Part shown: in pieces, positions 14,737-22,988 of the stretch
How the letters are laid out: the number at the start of each line of letters is the position of its first letter
How positions within the stretch are numbered: position 1 is the stretch's first letter
From: UBA1049 sp964525815
GTDB lineage: Bacteria; Bacillota; Clostridia; Oscillospirales; CAG-382
Reading direction: 5' to 3'
DNA: 25,065 nt
NCBI GenBank assembly: GCA_964525815.1
Contig: CAZGJQ010000020.1
Span: 1-25,065 of the forward strand
Made by a program: the position numbers and the translations under genes
Notes under the pieces: model-generated
Told to the model about the DNA's origin: nothing
Seen by the model: the letters and a program-made list of their open reading frames with translations, nothing else
Databases searched by the model: none

Positions 14737-17700
14737 CTACACGAGCTTTTTTTTATGCTTGATAGCGGAAAAAGCAGCCGCCGCAAAACCGGCAATTACT
14801 GTCAATATAATTACCCATATAATAACCAGCTTGTTATAATCCGTCCCGGGTAAAATGTCAACCTCTTCGTTATAAAAAACGGTTCCCCCGGTGCTTTCTA
14901 AATTCTTCTTTGCAAAGCGAGCATAGACGGTAAGCCCGTCCTCCCCGACCTTCTTAGGGAACTGAGTCGCTTTTTCGTCCTCATCCTCATCTTCATACCA
15001 GCCCGTAAAAATATACCCGTTCTTAAACGGCGGTGATATGGCATCCACTCTTTCTCCCACCAAAGCATCAATGGAATATGCCGTTTCCTCATCGGTTACA
15101 AAGAGCACCTCCTTGCCTAAGGACTTCCCGATAAAAAAGTAATCAAAGGTTACGGGACTATCTGGAGTAGCCGCCACAAAATAAACGCTTTTCACCATAA
15201 CCTCTCCGCTTACATAATCATCAAGCGGTATATAGCCCTGCCAGGTGCTCTGTATGTCGCTGGGAATATAATAATCCTCAAAACCGAAGAGACCGTATAA
15301 GTCCTGTGAAAAGTTCAGGGTTGTTCCGTCACTTAAATTAAGATATAGATTCCATTTTGTATTATTCTCGGTAGAGACTCCAAAGTACAGCCTGTTATAT
15401 TCATCGAAGTCAACCGTTTTGTTGATGTCCAGTGCTGTTGTAACCCAGGTTGCGGAGGGAGCTGCTTTATACCTCAGATTATACCTTCCATCCTCCATAT
15501 AGGTAGGGATGAAATCCTCTGAGCCGGATGTTCGTTTAACCTTGTTGGTTTGGGAGGGCATCAATTCGGCGGCAATCTCAACGTTATCTTCGGACGGTTT
15601 TTTGTTTTGCTCTCCCCTTCTTAGCGAAGGCAGCACTCCCCGCATTCCGGTTATCGAAAACGGCTCGGTCTTGATTTCATAATTCCTCGTATCCGCAAAA
15701 ACGGAATAGCTTACCGGAGCATAACGCAGGGCAAGCAGCTCGGTGGTGTGGCTTATATTACCCTCGTCAATAACCGCAAAAACGGAATCCTTCTTAGAAA
15801 GATTTATCTCATCTCTGCCGAAAACGCCTTCTTCGGTAATGTTGACCCCCACTAAGAATTCGGTTGTTTTTATGGAGCGTTGCGCCGAAATCAGCTCCAA
15901 ATCGTATACGAATGAATCCACATATGAGGGATAATAATTATACTTGTCTGCGGTGGGCGAATAGGTTATTGAAATGACCTGCCCAGCTTCATTAAAGGTC
16001 ATAAGCCGCACAAAGCCTTCTCCGTCACAGGTGCAGCCGTTCTCTATATGCATCGGCTCGATTCCAAGCTCGGCAAACTGGTAATTTGCAAGTATTTCAA
16101 GCACATACCTGTCCGAGCCTTCCACCTTTCTGAGCTGGTTTGCCGCTCCCTCATTATGTCCGCAGAGAATCATTTTTATATTCTCGTTCGGTACCACTAT
16201 TTCATTCCATATAACCGCCGCACGATCTCCGGTGTATAATCCGGCGGAGTTTATATATTCATGCGTGCATATAACCGCATTTCGCTCCGGATACGCCTCC
16301 AGCACCGCATTTGCCCACAAAATAGTGTCGCTGCTGTCCTCGTCATAGCAGCCTATATACAGCATCAAAAAGTCATAGCTGCCAATTGTGATTAAATCAT
16401 AGTGATGAGTATTATTTTTGAAGTTTCCGCCGTACCATTCAAAATTCTCATACCTTTTGCTTCCGAAGTATTTAAAATAATAACTGTAATCGGCAGCGGA
16501 ACCCTTGATATCGTGGTTTCCGCTTACTATACCGTTGGGCACGAGAGCATCGTCAAGCACAGCCTGCGCTCTTGAGGCCACGGAATACTCCTTTTCGGCG
16601 ATTGCATCGCCGGACTGTGAAGTGTCTATGATATCTCCGGTATGTACGACATATCCTATGTTCCCCGCTAAGTATTCTTGCTTTGCGTAGTTGGTAATAT
16701 CAAAGTACTTTTGATTTAGGTCGTCATATCTTGAGTAGTATTGTGTGTCGCTATGCCACAGAAGGGTGTCGCTTCCGTTGGACAGAATATACGGATATGC
16801 GTTTATCCGCATTTTTCCGTCCCTGGAGTATTTACCCATATCAACGGTAAAGGAAATACTCACGCCGCTGTCCGTTCTTGCAAGTGTGTCCCATTGCTCC
16901 TTTTCATAATTCCATACCTTAAGTAAAATATCCTCCCCGCTTCCCGTCTTCCCTGTATATGAGATTATTGCATCTCCGGTATTGCTGCCGACTTCTGCTA
17001 CAAAGGACTGATACGGAAGGGTGTTCCCTGCCGATTCGGTTACGATTTTATCCTTCTCAATAAAGGAAACAAGCACCTCGTCGGAGGAGCGCAGCGCACT
17101 TTGCGAAAATGAGCCTAATCGGTTTGAGTACATGTTAATTCTGTCTATAAGCTCAGCCGAATATATTGTTGCGGACGCATCGCCTGATATGGAAAGAAGG
17201 GCTGATTTGTTCTTTTTTACCAAGGTGTAGTCAGGTATGGTCTGCTTGACGTTAAATTCATATACGCCTTCCACCGTGTTCCCGAGAGAATCGGATGCTG
17301 TCAAATGCAGGGTGTGTGATCCCTCGGAAAAGGACTTGAGAGAAACGTTGTTTTGATTTATCTCTTTATTATTAATTCTCGCTGTTAGCGTAACAGGCAG
17401 ATTATCAACCGCCTCAAACTTTATAATATTGTTATTAGAAATGGTTTCCCCGTTTTTAAAGGATAAAACAAGCTCGGGTGGGGTGTTGTCGATTCGTATA
17501 CTGCGCTTCTCGACAATATTATCACCCCTAAAAATCTCAATAATGTATACACCGTCCTCAAACTCGGTTGTATCTATTTTAAAGCAAACAGCTTCCTCAT
17601 CCGGCATGTCGAAAATATATCCGATGAAAATCGGTAGTTGAGGAGTGGTTCCTCCCAGTTTCGTCTCACTGTTCCAGCCGTCCCCGATTTGAACCGAATC

Positions 17701-18258
17701 GGTATATGGAATATGCTGCTCAACCGTGTCAGCCTTCCCCACCACGGGCATATATTTAATAGTCTCTTTAATCGCCTCAGAACCGCTTATGCCAAAGGCT
17801 CCCAGCTCAAGAGATACGGAATTCACGACTAAATCGTCAAGATTATATTCACCGTAAACAAGCCCTTCGGTAAAAGCGGAGCTGCCCGCTGAAGGTACTA
17901 TCCTGATCTCATTGTCCTTATCTCTAAGAAGAGAATCGGCAAACTCAAAGCTGTTTTCACCGTTGCTGAGATAACCCAATACCGTGCTGTTGAGCAGAAC
18001 GCAATTCTTGTCTGTATCCAAATCTGAAACGTCTATTGTTATTATGTTAACCGAGTCCGCTTCCCCGCAGGGGCGTATTCTCCTGCCGTTTATCCTTAGA
18101 GTATCTGCGTTTTTTGCCGTAACAGTATAAGTTCCCGCAATATCCTGCGGGTTTTCCTCCGCAAGGATAAATATACCGCTCAAAATGGTGAAAATAACGG
18201 TAATTATAAGAATACGGGTTAACGCTTTTCTGTTTATTTTAAGTATTTTTTTCTTCAA
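14737..18258 (-). CDS. Large surface-anchored metallophosphoesterase
   Basis: Exported protein of 1173 aa. The TTG start follows AAGGCGG at a long spacing. Domains in order are: signal peptide/anchor (15-35); beta-rich region (40-250); Ig-like segment (255-340); calcineurin-like phosphoesterase (about 497-775) with HSDTQYY (Asp503), HTGDIID (Asp542), SGNHD (580-583), CTHEY (His666) and CGHNEG (700-704); beta-sandwich, perhaps carbohydrate-binding (900-1048); one InlB/Listeria-Bacteroides repeat (about 1055-1116, GYIFTGWYEDE); TM helix (1144-1165); basic tail KHKKKLV. In the usual family motif the first block is DxH and the last GHxH; here they read DTQ and GHNE. It probably hydrolyses a phosphoester outside the cell, substrate unknown. 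It is transcribed separately from its cohesin-like neighbour. Confidence 0.87.
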   Translation of the reverse strand: MKKKILKINRKALTRILIITVIFTILSGIFILAEENPQDIAGTYTVTAKNADTLRINGRRIRPCGEADSVNIITIDVSDLDTDKNCVLLNSTVLGYLSNGENSFEFADSLLRDKDNEIRIVPSAGSSAFTEGLVYGEYNLDDLVVNSVSLELGAFGISGSEAIKETIKYMPVVGKADTVEQHIPYTDSVQIGDGWNSETKLGGTTPQLPIFIGYIFDMPDEEAVCFKIDTTEFEDGVYIIEIFRGDNIVEKRSIRIDNTPPELVLSFKNGETISNNNIIKFEAVDNLPVTLTARINNKEINQNNVSLKSFSEGSHTLHLTASDSLGNTVEGVYEFNVKQTIPDYTLVKKNKSALLSISGDASATIYSAELIDRINMYSNRLGSFSQSALRSSDEVLVSFIEKDKIVTESAGNTLPYQSFVAEVGSNTGDAIISYTGKTGSGEDILLKVWNYEKEQWDTLARTDSGVSISFTVDMGKYSRDGKMRINAYPYILSNGSDTLLWHSDTQYYSRYDDLNQKYFDITNYAKQEYLAGNIGYVVHTGDIIDTSQSGDAIAEKEYSVASRAQAVLDDALVPNGIVSGNHDIKGSAADYSYYFKYFGSKRYENFEWYGGNFKNNTHHYDLITIGSYDFLMLYIGCYDEDSSDTILWANAVLEAYPERNAVICTHEYINSAGLYTGDRAAVIWNEIVVPNENIKMILCGHNEGAANQLRKVEGSDRYVLEILANYQFAELGIEPMHIENGCTCDGEGFVRLMTFNEAGQVISITYSPTADKYNYYPSYVDSFVYDLELISAQRSIKTTEFLVGVNITEEGVFGRDEINLSKKDSVFAVIDEGNISHTTELLALRYAPVSYSVFADTRNYEIKTEPFSITGMRGVLPSLRRGEQNKKPSEDNVEIAAELMPSQTNKVKRTSGSEDFIPTYMEDGRYNLRYKAAPSATWVTTALDINKTVDFDEYNRLYFGVSTENNTKWNLYLNLSDGTTLNFSQDLYGLFGFEDYYIPSDIQSTWQGYIPLDDYVSGEVMVKSVYFVAATPDSPVTFDYFFIGKSLGKEVLFVTDEETAYSIDALVGERVDAISPPFKNGYIFTGWYEDEDEDEKATQFPKKVGEDGLTVYARFAKKNLESTGGTVFYNEEVDILPGTDYNKLVIIWVIILTVIAGFAAAAFSAIKHKKKLV

Positions 18259-18293
18259 AATAAGCTTAGCACCGCCTTATGGTTTCTATGCTG

Positions 18294-18322
18294 ATTATAT
18301 TATATGGTAGGGCAATTGTCAA
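18294..18322 (-). promoter_or_regulatory. Perfect-consensus sigma-A promoter of the phosphoesterase gene
   Basis: TTGACA (complement of 18317-18322), 17-bp spacer, TATAAT (complement of 18294-18299), 36 bp before the TTG start. It is divergent from the parA promoter, about 100 bp away. Confidence 0.92.
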
Positions 18323-18426
18323 GCTTTTGGTAATAATAGTAAAACAGCATACAAATTTATTTTAACAGCACATTTTTAATATAACTACAAAGCATCTTAT
18401 ACATGCTCTTTTTTAACCCTTCAGGG

Positions 18427-18455
18427 TTGACTTTTATATGCTTGTTTGCTATACT
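18427..18455 (+). promoter_or_regulatory. Promoter of the parA-parB-serS cluster
   Basis: TTGACT (18427-18432), 17-bp spacer, TATACT (18450-18455) with an extended -10 TGC. A short palindrome, AACCCT TC AGGGTT (18416-18429), overlaps the -35 box and could be an operator. Confidence 0.85.
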
Positions 18456-18483
18456 TAAAATCAACAGATTATGGAGAAAAATA

Positions 18484-19302
18484 ATGGTTAAATACAAGAC
18501 TATTTGTTTTGCAAACCAAAAAGGCGGGGTAGGAAAAACCACCTCCGCCGTAAATATTTCCGCCTGTATAGCCCGTTCGGGAAAACGGGTTTTGCTCGTG
18601 GATTCCGACCCGCAGGGTAATGCGACAAGCGGTATTGGAATTAATAAAAGAAACATAGGCGCAACCGTTTACGATCTGCTGATTGGCAGAAGCAAGGCGT
18701 GCGAGGCAGTTAAGTCAACCTCTTATGACGGTTTATATATAATACCATCCAGCATTAATCTTGTAGGTGCGGAGATGGAGCTTGTTGACGAGGATAAACG
18801 GGAGTACCGCCTTCGCAATGCACTGGAACCGATTAAAAAGGATTATGACTACATAATAATAGATTGCCCTCCCTCACTCGGGTTAATAACAATAAACTCC
18901 CTTGTTGCAGCGGACGCAGTGATTGTTCCCTTGCTCTGTGAGTATTACTCGCTTGAGGGACTATCCCAGCTTACACTTACACTCAAGCATATAAAACGGC
19001 TCTATAATCCAGCCCTTGAGCTGCTTGGTGTTCTCATTAATATGTATGACGGAAGACTAAATCTCACCGTTCAGGTAATGGAGGAAATAAAAAAGTACTT
19101 CTCGGACAAGCTTTTTGCCTCACCAATCCCGAGAAATGTTAAGATCAGCGAAGCGCCCAGCTATGGGATGTCAATAATAGATTATGACAGGCATTCAAAG
19201 GGAGCAGCCGCATATGCCTCGGTTGCCAGAGAGATTATGGAGCGCAGCACTAAAAAAGAACTCCTCTGTGAAGATAAAGAAAGGATGTTTATATCCCGTT
19301 GA
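18484..19302 (+). CDS. parA: Chromosome-partitioning ATPase ParA (Soj)
   Basis: ParA/Soj of 272 aa, a dimerising ATPase that binds the nucleoid and works with ParB in origin segregation. The ATG at 18484 has GGAG at an 8-nt spacing; the frame extends upstream to 18403 but would cross the promoter. The deviant Walker A is KGGVGKTT (14-21), then VDSDPQGNATSG, IIIDCPPSLGL (Walker B), PLLCEYYSLEGL and FASPIPRNVKISEAPSYG. It lies 28 bp upstream of parB. The stop codon lies in the loop of an 11-bp stem. Confidence 0.95.
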   Translation: MVKYKTICFANQKGGVGKTTSAVNISACIARSGKRVLLVDSDPQGNATSGIGINKRNIGATVYDLLIGRSKACEAVKSTSYDGLYIIPSSINLVGAEMELVDEDKREYRLRNALEPIKKDYDYIIIDCPPSLGLITINSLVAADAVIVPLLCEYYSLEGLSQLTLTLKHIKRLYNPALELLGVLINMYDGRLNLTVQVMEEIKKYFSDKLFASPIPRNVKISEAPSYGMSIIDYDRHSKGAAAYASVAREIMERSTKKELLCEDKERMFISR

Positions 19303-19315
19303 CAGGGATATAAAC
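19287..19315 (+). promoter_or_regulatory. Hairpin spanning the parA stop codon
   Basis: Perfect 11-bp arms GTTTATATCCC (19287-19297) and GGGATATAAAC (19305-19315) with the 7-nt loop GTTGACA that contains the parA TGA. No T-run follows. It ends 15 bp before the parB ATG, where no good ribosome binding site is visible. It may set the parA/parB ratio by mRNA stability or translational coupling. Confidence 0.65.
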
Positions 19316-19330
19316 CACGGTAATCCTAAT

Positions 19331-20236
19331 ATGGCAAAAAAAGGCTTGGGTAGAGGGCTTGACGCACTGCTTTTTGACAACTCCTTAGAGAGCAGACAGA
19401 GCGGTGTTACCATGATTAAGCTGCTCGACATTGAACCGAATAAAGCACAGGCGAGAAAAAGCTTTGAGGAGTCCTCACTCAGCGAGCTTGCTGATTCCAT
19501 TCTGCTGCACGGGGTTGTACAGCCCATTGTTGTTCGTAAAAAAGCAAACGGGTTTTATGATATAATAGCCGGCGAGCGGCGCTGGAGAGCAAGTAAAATG
19601 GCGGGTCTAAACGAGATACCCGCAATTGTGAAGGATGTCAACGACCTTGCCGCAAGCGAGCTCTCACTTGTCGAGAACCTTCAAAGAGAGAACTTAAACC
19701 CCGTAGAGGAGGCTGCCGGATACCGTGATCTTATGGAGAAATACGGTCTTACTCAGGAGGAAGCAGCAAAAAGAGTCGGGAAGTCAAGAGCTGCGGTGGC
19801 AAACATTCTGCGTCTCTTGAAGCTGCCGAGGACTGTTCTGGAGCTGGTTGAAGCAGGCGAGCTTTCATACGGGCATGCAAGGGCGTTGCTGCCGCTGTGT
19901 GCAATAATGGATGAGGATGAGCTTTTGGGTCAGGCAAAAGCAATTATAAGCTCAGGTATTTCCGTTCGTCAGACCGAGCAAACGGTTAAAATGCTGTTAA
20001 GCAGAAAGAGCACCGATTCAGAGCAGTCCCTTGTCTCAAAGGTATATTACAGGCAGCTTGAGAGCAGAGCAAGCTCAACCCTCGGAAGACGGGTTTTGAT
20101 ACGTCAAAAGCAGAACGGAAAGGGTCATTTATCTCTTGCGTTTTCCGGATCGGACGACTTAGAGCTGCTATTGGAGAAGCTGTGCGGAGAGCGTTTTTTT
20201 GAAATGCAGGATGAAGACAACGATAACAACGAATAA
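19331..20236 (+). CDS. parB: Chromosome-partitioning protein ParB (Spo0J)
   Basis: ParB/Spo0J of 301 aa, a CTP-dependent clamp that loads at parS and spreads. The ATG at 19331 gives the classical N-terminus MAKKGLGRGLDALL, the ParA-activating peptide; the frame open from 19184 overlaps parA and is rejected. Motifs are LDIEPNKAQARKSFEE, HGVVQPIVVRK, GERRWRASKMAG (81-92), ENLQRENLNPVEEA and a helix-turn-helix (about 141-163, TQEEAAKRVGKSRAAVANILRLL). The C-terminal dimerisation domain is present. There is no clear Shine-Dalgarno, so translation may depend on coupling to parA. serS starts 11 bp after the stop. Confidence 0.95.
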   Translation: MAKKGLGRGLDALLFDNSLESRQSGVTMIKLLDIEPNKAQARKSFEESSLSELADSILLHGVVQPIVVRKKANGFYDIIAGERRWRASKMAGLNEIPAIVKDVNDLAASELSLVENLQRENLNPVEEAAGYRDLMEKYGLTQEEAAKRVGKSRAAVANILRLLKLPRTVLELVEAGELSYGHARALLPLCAIMDEDELLGQAKAIISSGISVRQTEQTVKMLLSRKSTDSEQSLVSKVYYRQLESRASSTLGRRVLIRQKQNGKGHLSLAFSGSDDLELLLEKLCGERFFEMQDEDNDNNE

Positions 20237-20247
20237 GAGGAGCAGAC

Positions 20248-21528
20248 ATGCTTGATATAAAATATATAAGAGAAAATACCGAATATGTAAAGGAACGCCT
20301 GAAGCTTAGGAGCGGCGAGAATAGCTACACGGAGATGATAGATAGCGCTGTCGGACTGGATGAAAAAAGACGGGAGCTCATTGTAGAAAACGAAGCTCTT
20401 AAGGCAGAGCAGAACGCGGTAAACAAGTCCATCCCAGCAATGAAAAAGGAAGGAAGGGACTTAAAGCCTTTGTTCGAGGAGCTTAAGGCGATTGCGGGCA
20501 GAATAAAGGAGGGCGACCGTGTAATAAATGAAATTGAGACCGAGCTTGAGGAGCTTCTGCTGTCTATTCCGAATATACCGGATAATAGCGTTCCCGCCGG
20601 AAATGACGAAACGGATAACCGGGAAATCAGAAGATACGGTACCCCGAGAGTATTCGATTTTGAAGCAAAGCCCCACTGGGATTTGGGAAAGGCGCTTGGG
20701 ATTCTTGATCCCGACACCGCCGCAAAGGTAAGCGGAGCCCGCTTTCATTTTTACAGAGGACTCGGTGCGAGGCTGGAGCGTGCGGTAATAAATTACTATC
20801 TTGATACTCACACCCAAAACGGTTATACCGAGGTTTTGCCTCCCTTTATGGTGAATCGTGATTCCATGAAAGGAACCGGTCAGCTCCCGAAGTTTGAGGA
20901 GGATGCCTTCAGAGTAGCTAATAACGATTATTTCCTTATACCAACCGCCGAGGTTCCGGTTACCAACATTCACCGAAACGAAATATTGAAAAAAAGCGAT
21001 TTACCTATAAAATATTGCGCCTATTCCGCCTGCTTCAGAGCGGAGGCGGGCAGTGCCGGACGGGACCAGCGCGGCTTGATAAGGCAGCATCAGTTTAACA
21101 AGGTTGAGCTGGTTATGTTCAGCGAGCCGGAGAACTCCTATGAAAGATTGGAGATGCTTACAAGGGATGCTTGTTCCGTGCTACTGGGACTTGGACTACC
21201 CTACCGTGTTTCACTTCTCTGCACCGGAGACCTGGGCTTTTCCTCCGCAAAGACCTATGACATCGAGGTCTGGATGCCCTCATATAACAAATATGTCGAG
21301 ATATCCTCCTGCTCCTGCTTCACCGATTATCAGGCGAGAAGAGCGGCAATCCGATATAAGGAGGATATTAAGGATAAGGCGGCTCTGGTGCATACCCTCA
21401 ACGGCTCGGGTGTTGCGGTCGGTCGAAGCGTCGCCGCCATACTTGAGAATTATCAGAACGCAGACGGCAGCATAACCGTTCCGGAGGTACTTCGCCCGTA
21501 TATGAATACGGATATTATAACAGCTTAA
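20248..21528 (+). CDS. serS: Seryl-tRNA synthetase
   Basis: Class II aminoacyl-tRNA synthetase of 426 aa that charges tRNA-Ser. Residues about 1-105 form the antiparallel coiled-coil arm (LDIKYIRENTEYVKERLKLR to the IPNIPDNSVPAG hinge). The catalytic core has motif 1 (near TEVLPPFMVNRDSMKGTGQLPKF), motif 2 (CFRAEAGSAGRDQRGLIRQHQF) and motif 3 (NGSGVAVGRSVAAILENYQ). The ATG has GAGGAG at about 5 nt. It follows parB by 11 bp, so it is read from the same transcript. Confidence 0.97.
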   Translation: MLDIKYIRENTEYVKERLKLRSGENSYTEMIDSAVGLDEKRRELIVENEALKAEQNAVNKSIPAMKKEGRDLKPLFEELKAIAGRIKEGDRVINEIETELEELLLSIPNIPDNSVPAGNDETDNREIRRYGTPRVFDFEAKPHWDLGKALGILDPDTAAKVSGARFHFYRGLGARLERAVINYYLDTHTQNGYTEVLPPFMVNRDSMKGTGQLPKFEEDAFRVANNDYFLIPTAEVPVTNIHRNEILKKSDLPIKYCAYSACFRAEAGSAGRDQRGLIRQHQFNKVELVMFSEPENSYERLEMLTRDACSVLLGLGLPYRVSLLCTGDLGFSSAKTYDIEVWMPSYNKYVEISSCSCFTDYQARRAAIRYKEDIKDKAALVHTLNGSGVAVGRSVAAILENYQNADGSITVPEVLRPYMNTDIITA

Positions 21529-21554
21529 AAAGGTTTTTTGAGAAAGGAGCTTTT

Positions 21555-21974
21555 ATGTCGAGCATTAACTATATTCTTTGGGCATTTGTGATCGGAATAG
21601 GTGTCGCCTTCGGCTACTCGTTCTATACTTCAAGGATATTGGGTAAGCTGGTAAGGAAGCTCCTTTCCATAGACGCCTGCTCCCCCGAGACCGCTGTCTC
21701 CCCGGAGCAAATCGGTCTAAAAATAGGTTCTATGCTGAGGTTTTCCTTAAGGAACGGAACAAGCTTTTCCGAAACAGTGCTTAAGAACGAAAACGGTAAT
21801 TTTTATATCAGTCCGGCGCAGGTTAATAAAGCAAAAATAAAGTATAAAAGTGAGAACATGACCGTTTTTTTATTACTGGTCATACTGATCCTGTTAGCGG
21901 GAATCGCTCTTATAAGCACATATGTTTATCCCGACCTGATGGACAGAATTAAGCACCTTACAGGTAATAATTAA
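21555..21974 (+). CDS. Two-TM membrane protein of unknown function (139 aa)
   Basis: Short protein with one hydrophobic helix at each end (about residues 6-24 and 103-123) and a central soluble part of about 75 residues (RILGKLVRKLLSIDACSPETAVSPEQIGL, then YISPAQVNKAKIKYK). AAAGGAG lies at a good distance before the ATG. It lies 26 bp after serS in the same direction. I do not recognise a family. The central part may face either side of the membrane. Confidence 0.82.
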   Translation: MSSINYILWAFVIGIGVAFGYSFYTSRILGKLVRKLLSIDACSPETAVSPEQIGLKIGSMLRFSLRNGTSFSETVLKNENGNFYISPAQVNKAKIKYKSENMTVFLLLVILILLAGIALISTYVYPDLMDRIKHLTGNN

Positions 21975-21997
21975 GCAGGCAGGGCATGGAGGTTAGC

Positions 21998-22078
21998 GTG
22001 AAGGAACATAATACAAACAGAAAGGCAGGTACACCCATGCTGTTTTTTACTTACGTCGGTGCATGGGCATTAATATGA
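21998..22078 (+). CDS. 26-codon leader ORF coupled to the MORN gene
   Basis: GTG start with a perfect GGAGG at a 5-nt spacing. It encodes 26 residues with a basic, polar first half (MKEHNTNRKAGTP) and a hydrophobic second half (MLFFTYVGAWALI). The stop codon TGA (22076-22078) overlaps the ATG of the MORN gene (22075-22077) as ATGA, the classical layout for translational coupling. The MORN start has no ribosome site of its own. I do not know the peptide; it may act only as a translational leader or be a tiny membrane peptide. Confidence 0.5.
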   Translation: MKEHNTNRKAGTPMLFFTYVGAWALI

Positions 22079-22941
22079 GCGTAAGAAAGCGCAGGACAAG
22101 ACCTGCTGTTACCATACTTATTGCCGCACTTATTTGTGTTGCCATAACCATTTTAATAATACTGATGCTTGGTTTTAGGTATATATCCACGGATAAGGGT
22201 ATCAGATTTATCGGAAAGATAGAAGGTGGTCAGCCGATAACAGGCACAATAAAATACCCAAACGGTCAAAAAGCTACTTTGGATTATTTTAGCTCCACGA
22301 TAACATATGACAACGGCGACCTATACACTGGAGAAATAAAGGGTATATACAGAAGCGGACGCGGAACAATGGTGTATGACGCTACCGGAGACAGGTATGA
22401 GGGTGACTTCTACGAGGACGAGATAACGGGAAGCGGTGTTTATACCTATTCTAACGGTGATATTTACGAGGGAGCGCTGCTGGAGGGAAAAATGCACGGT
22501 AACGGCGTTATCACCTTCGCCAGCGGAGCAAAGTATGAGGGCAACTTCAATTATGGCGTACGCAGCGGATACGGGGTTTATGTCTGGTCCTCCGGTACAA
22601 AATATGACGGAGCCTTTGCGGATGATGTAAAGCACGGCTTCGGGAAAATGACATATGCAAACGGCGATTATTACGAGGGACAGTTTGTTGAGGATAAAAG
22701 ACAGGGCAACGGTACCTATACCTGGGAGGACGGCGAGAGCTACAGCGGAAACTTCAACAACAACCTTATCGATACCCGTATCATTAACAGCAGCGGCAAA
22801 TATTTAAAGAACGACGACGGAACCTTTGTACATGGAAGCGAAGGAGTTTATACCTTTACCACAGGCAGAAAATATACCGGATATTTTGAGGCAGGCAAGG
22901 TTGTAGGTGTGGATATTGACATAAACCAGCCGACATCATAA
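22075..22941 (+). CDS. Membrane-anchored MORN-repeat protein
   Basis: Protein of 288 aa. A basic N-terminus (MSVRKRRTRP) is followed by one TM helix (about 11-34) and then an extracytoplasmic region with about eight MORN repeats of about 23 residues. Examples are NGDLYTGEI, GDRYEGDFYED, NGDIYEGALLEGKMHGNG, GAKYEGNFNYGVRSGYG, GTKYDGAFADDVKHGFG, NGDYYEGQFVEDKRQGNG and GESYSGNFNNN. The C-terminus is PTS. The start at 22075 is preferred because of the ATGA overlap with the leader ORF; an ATG at 22063 is an alternative. MORN repeats form elongated beta-sheets that often bind proteins or lipids; the partner is unknown. Confidence 0.85.
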   Translation: MSVRKRRTRPAVTILIAALICVAITILIILMLGFRYISTDKGIRFIGKIEGGQPITGTIKYPNGQKATLDYFSSTITYDNGDLYTGEIKGIYRSGRGTMVYDATGDRYEGDFYEDEITGSGVYTYSNGDIYEGALLEGKMHGNGVITFASGAKYEGNFNYGVRSGYGVYVWSSGTKYDGAFADDVKHGFGKMTYANGDYYEGQFVEDKRQGNGTYTWEDGESYSGNFNNNLIDTRIINSSGKYLKNDDGTFVHGSEGVYTFTTGRKYTGYFEAGKVVGVDIDINQPTS

Positions 22942-22988
22942 CCCGGCTTAATCCTAAACACATTAACACTGGAGGTTTTTTATATCTT

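Noticed and set aside
18416..18429. Terminator at AACCCT TC AGGGTT upstream of parA
   Set aside because: The stem is only 6 bp with a 2-nt loop, and no T-run follows on either strand. It overlaps the -35 box, so an operator is more likely.
18259..19330. parS site (TGTTTCACGTGAAACA or a near match) around parAB
   Set aside because: I found no near match by eye in the intergenic parts; the hairpin at 19287-19315 does not resemble parS.
20461..20973. 170-codon minus-strand frame inside serS
   Set aside because: It lies wholly antisense to a highly conserved synthetase gene, has no ribosome site and encodes no recognisable domain.
22063..22077. MORN protein start at the ATG at 22063
   Set aside because: There is no ribosome site before it. 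The ATGA overlap with the leader ORF favours 22075, although the difference is only four residues.
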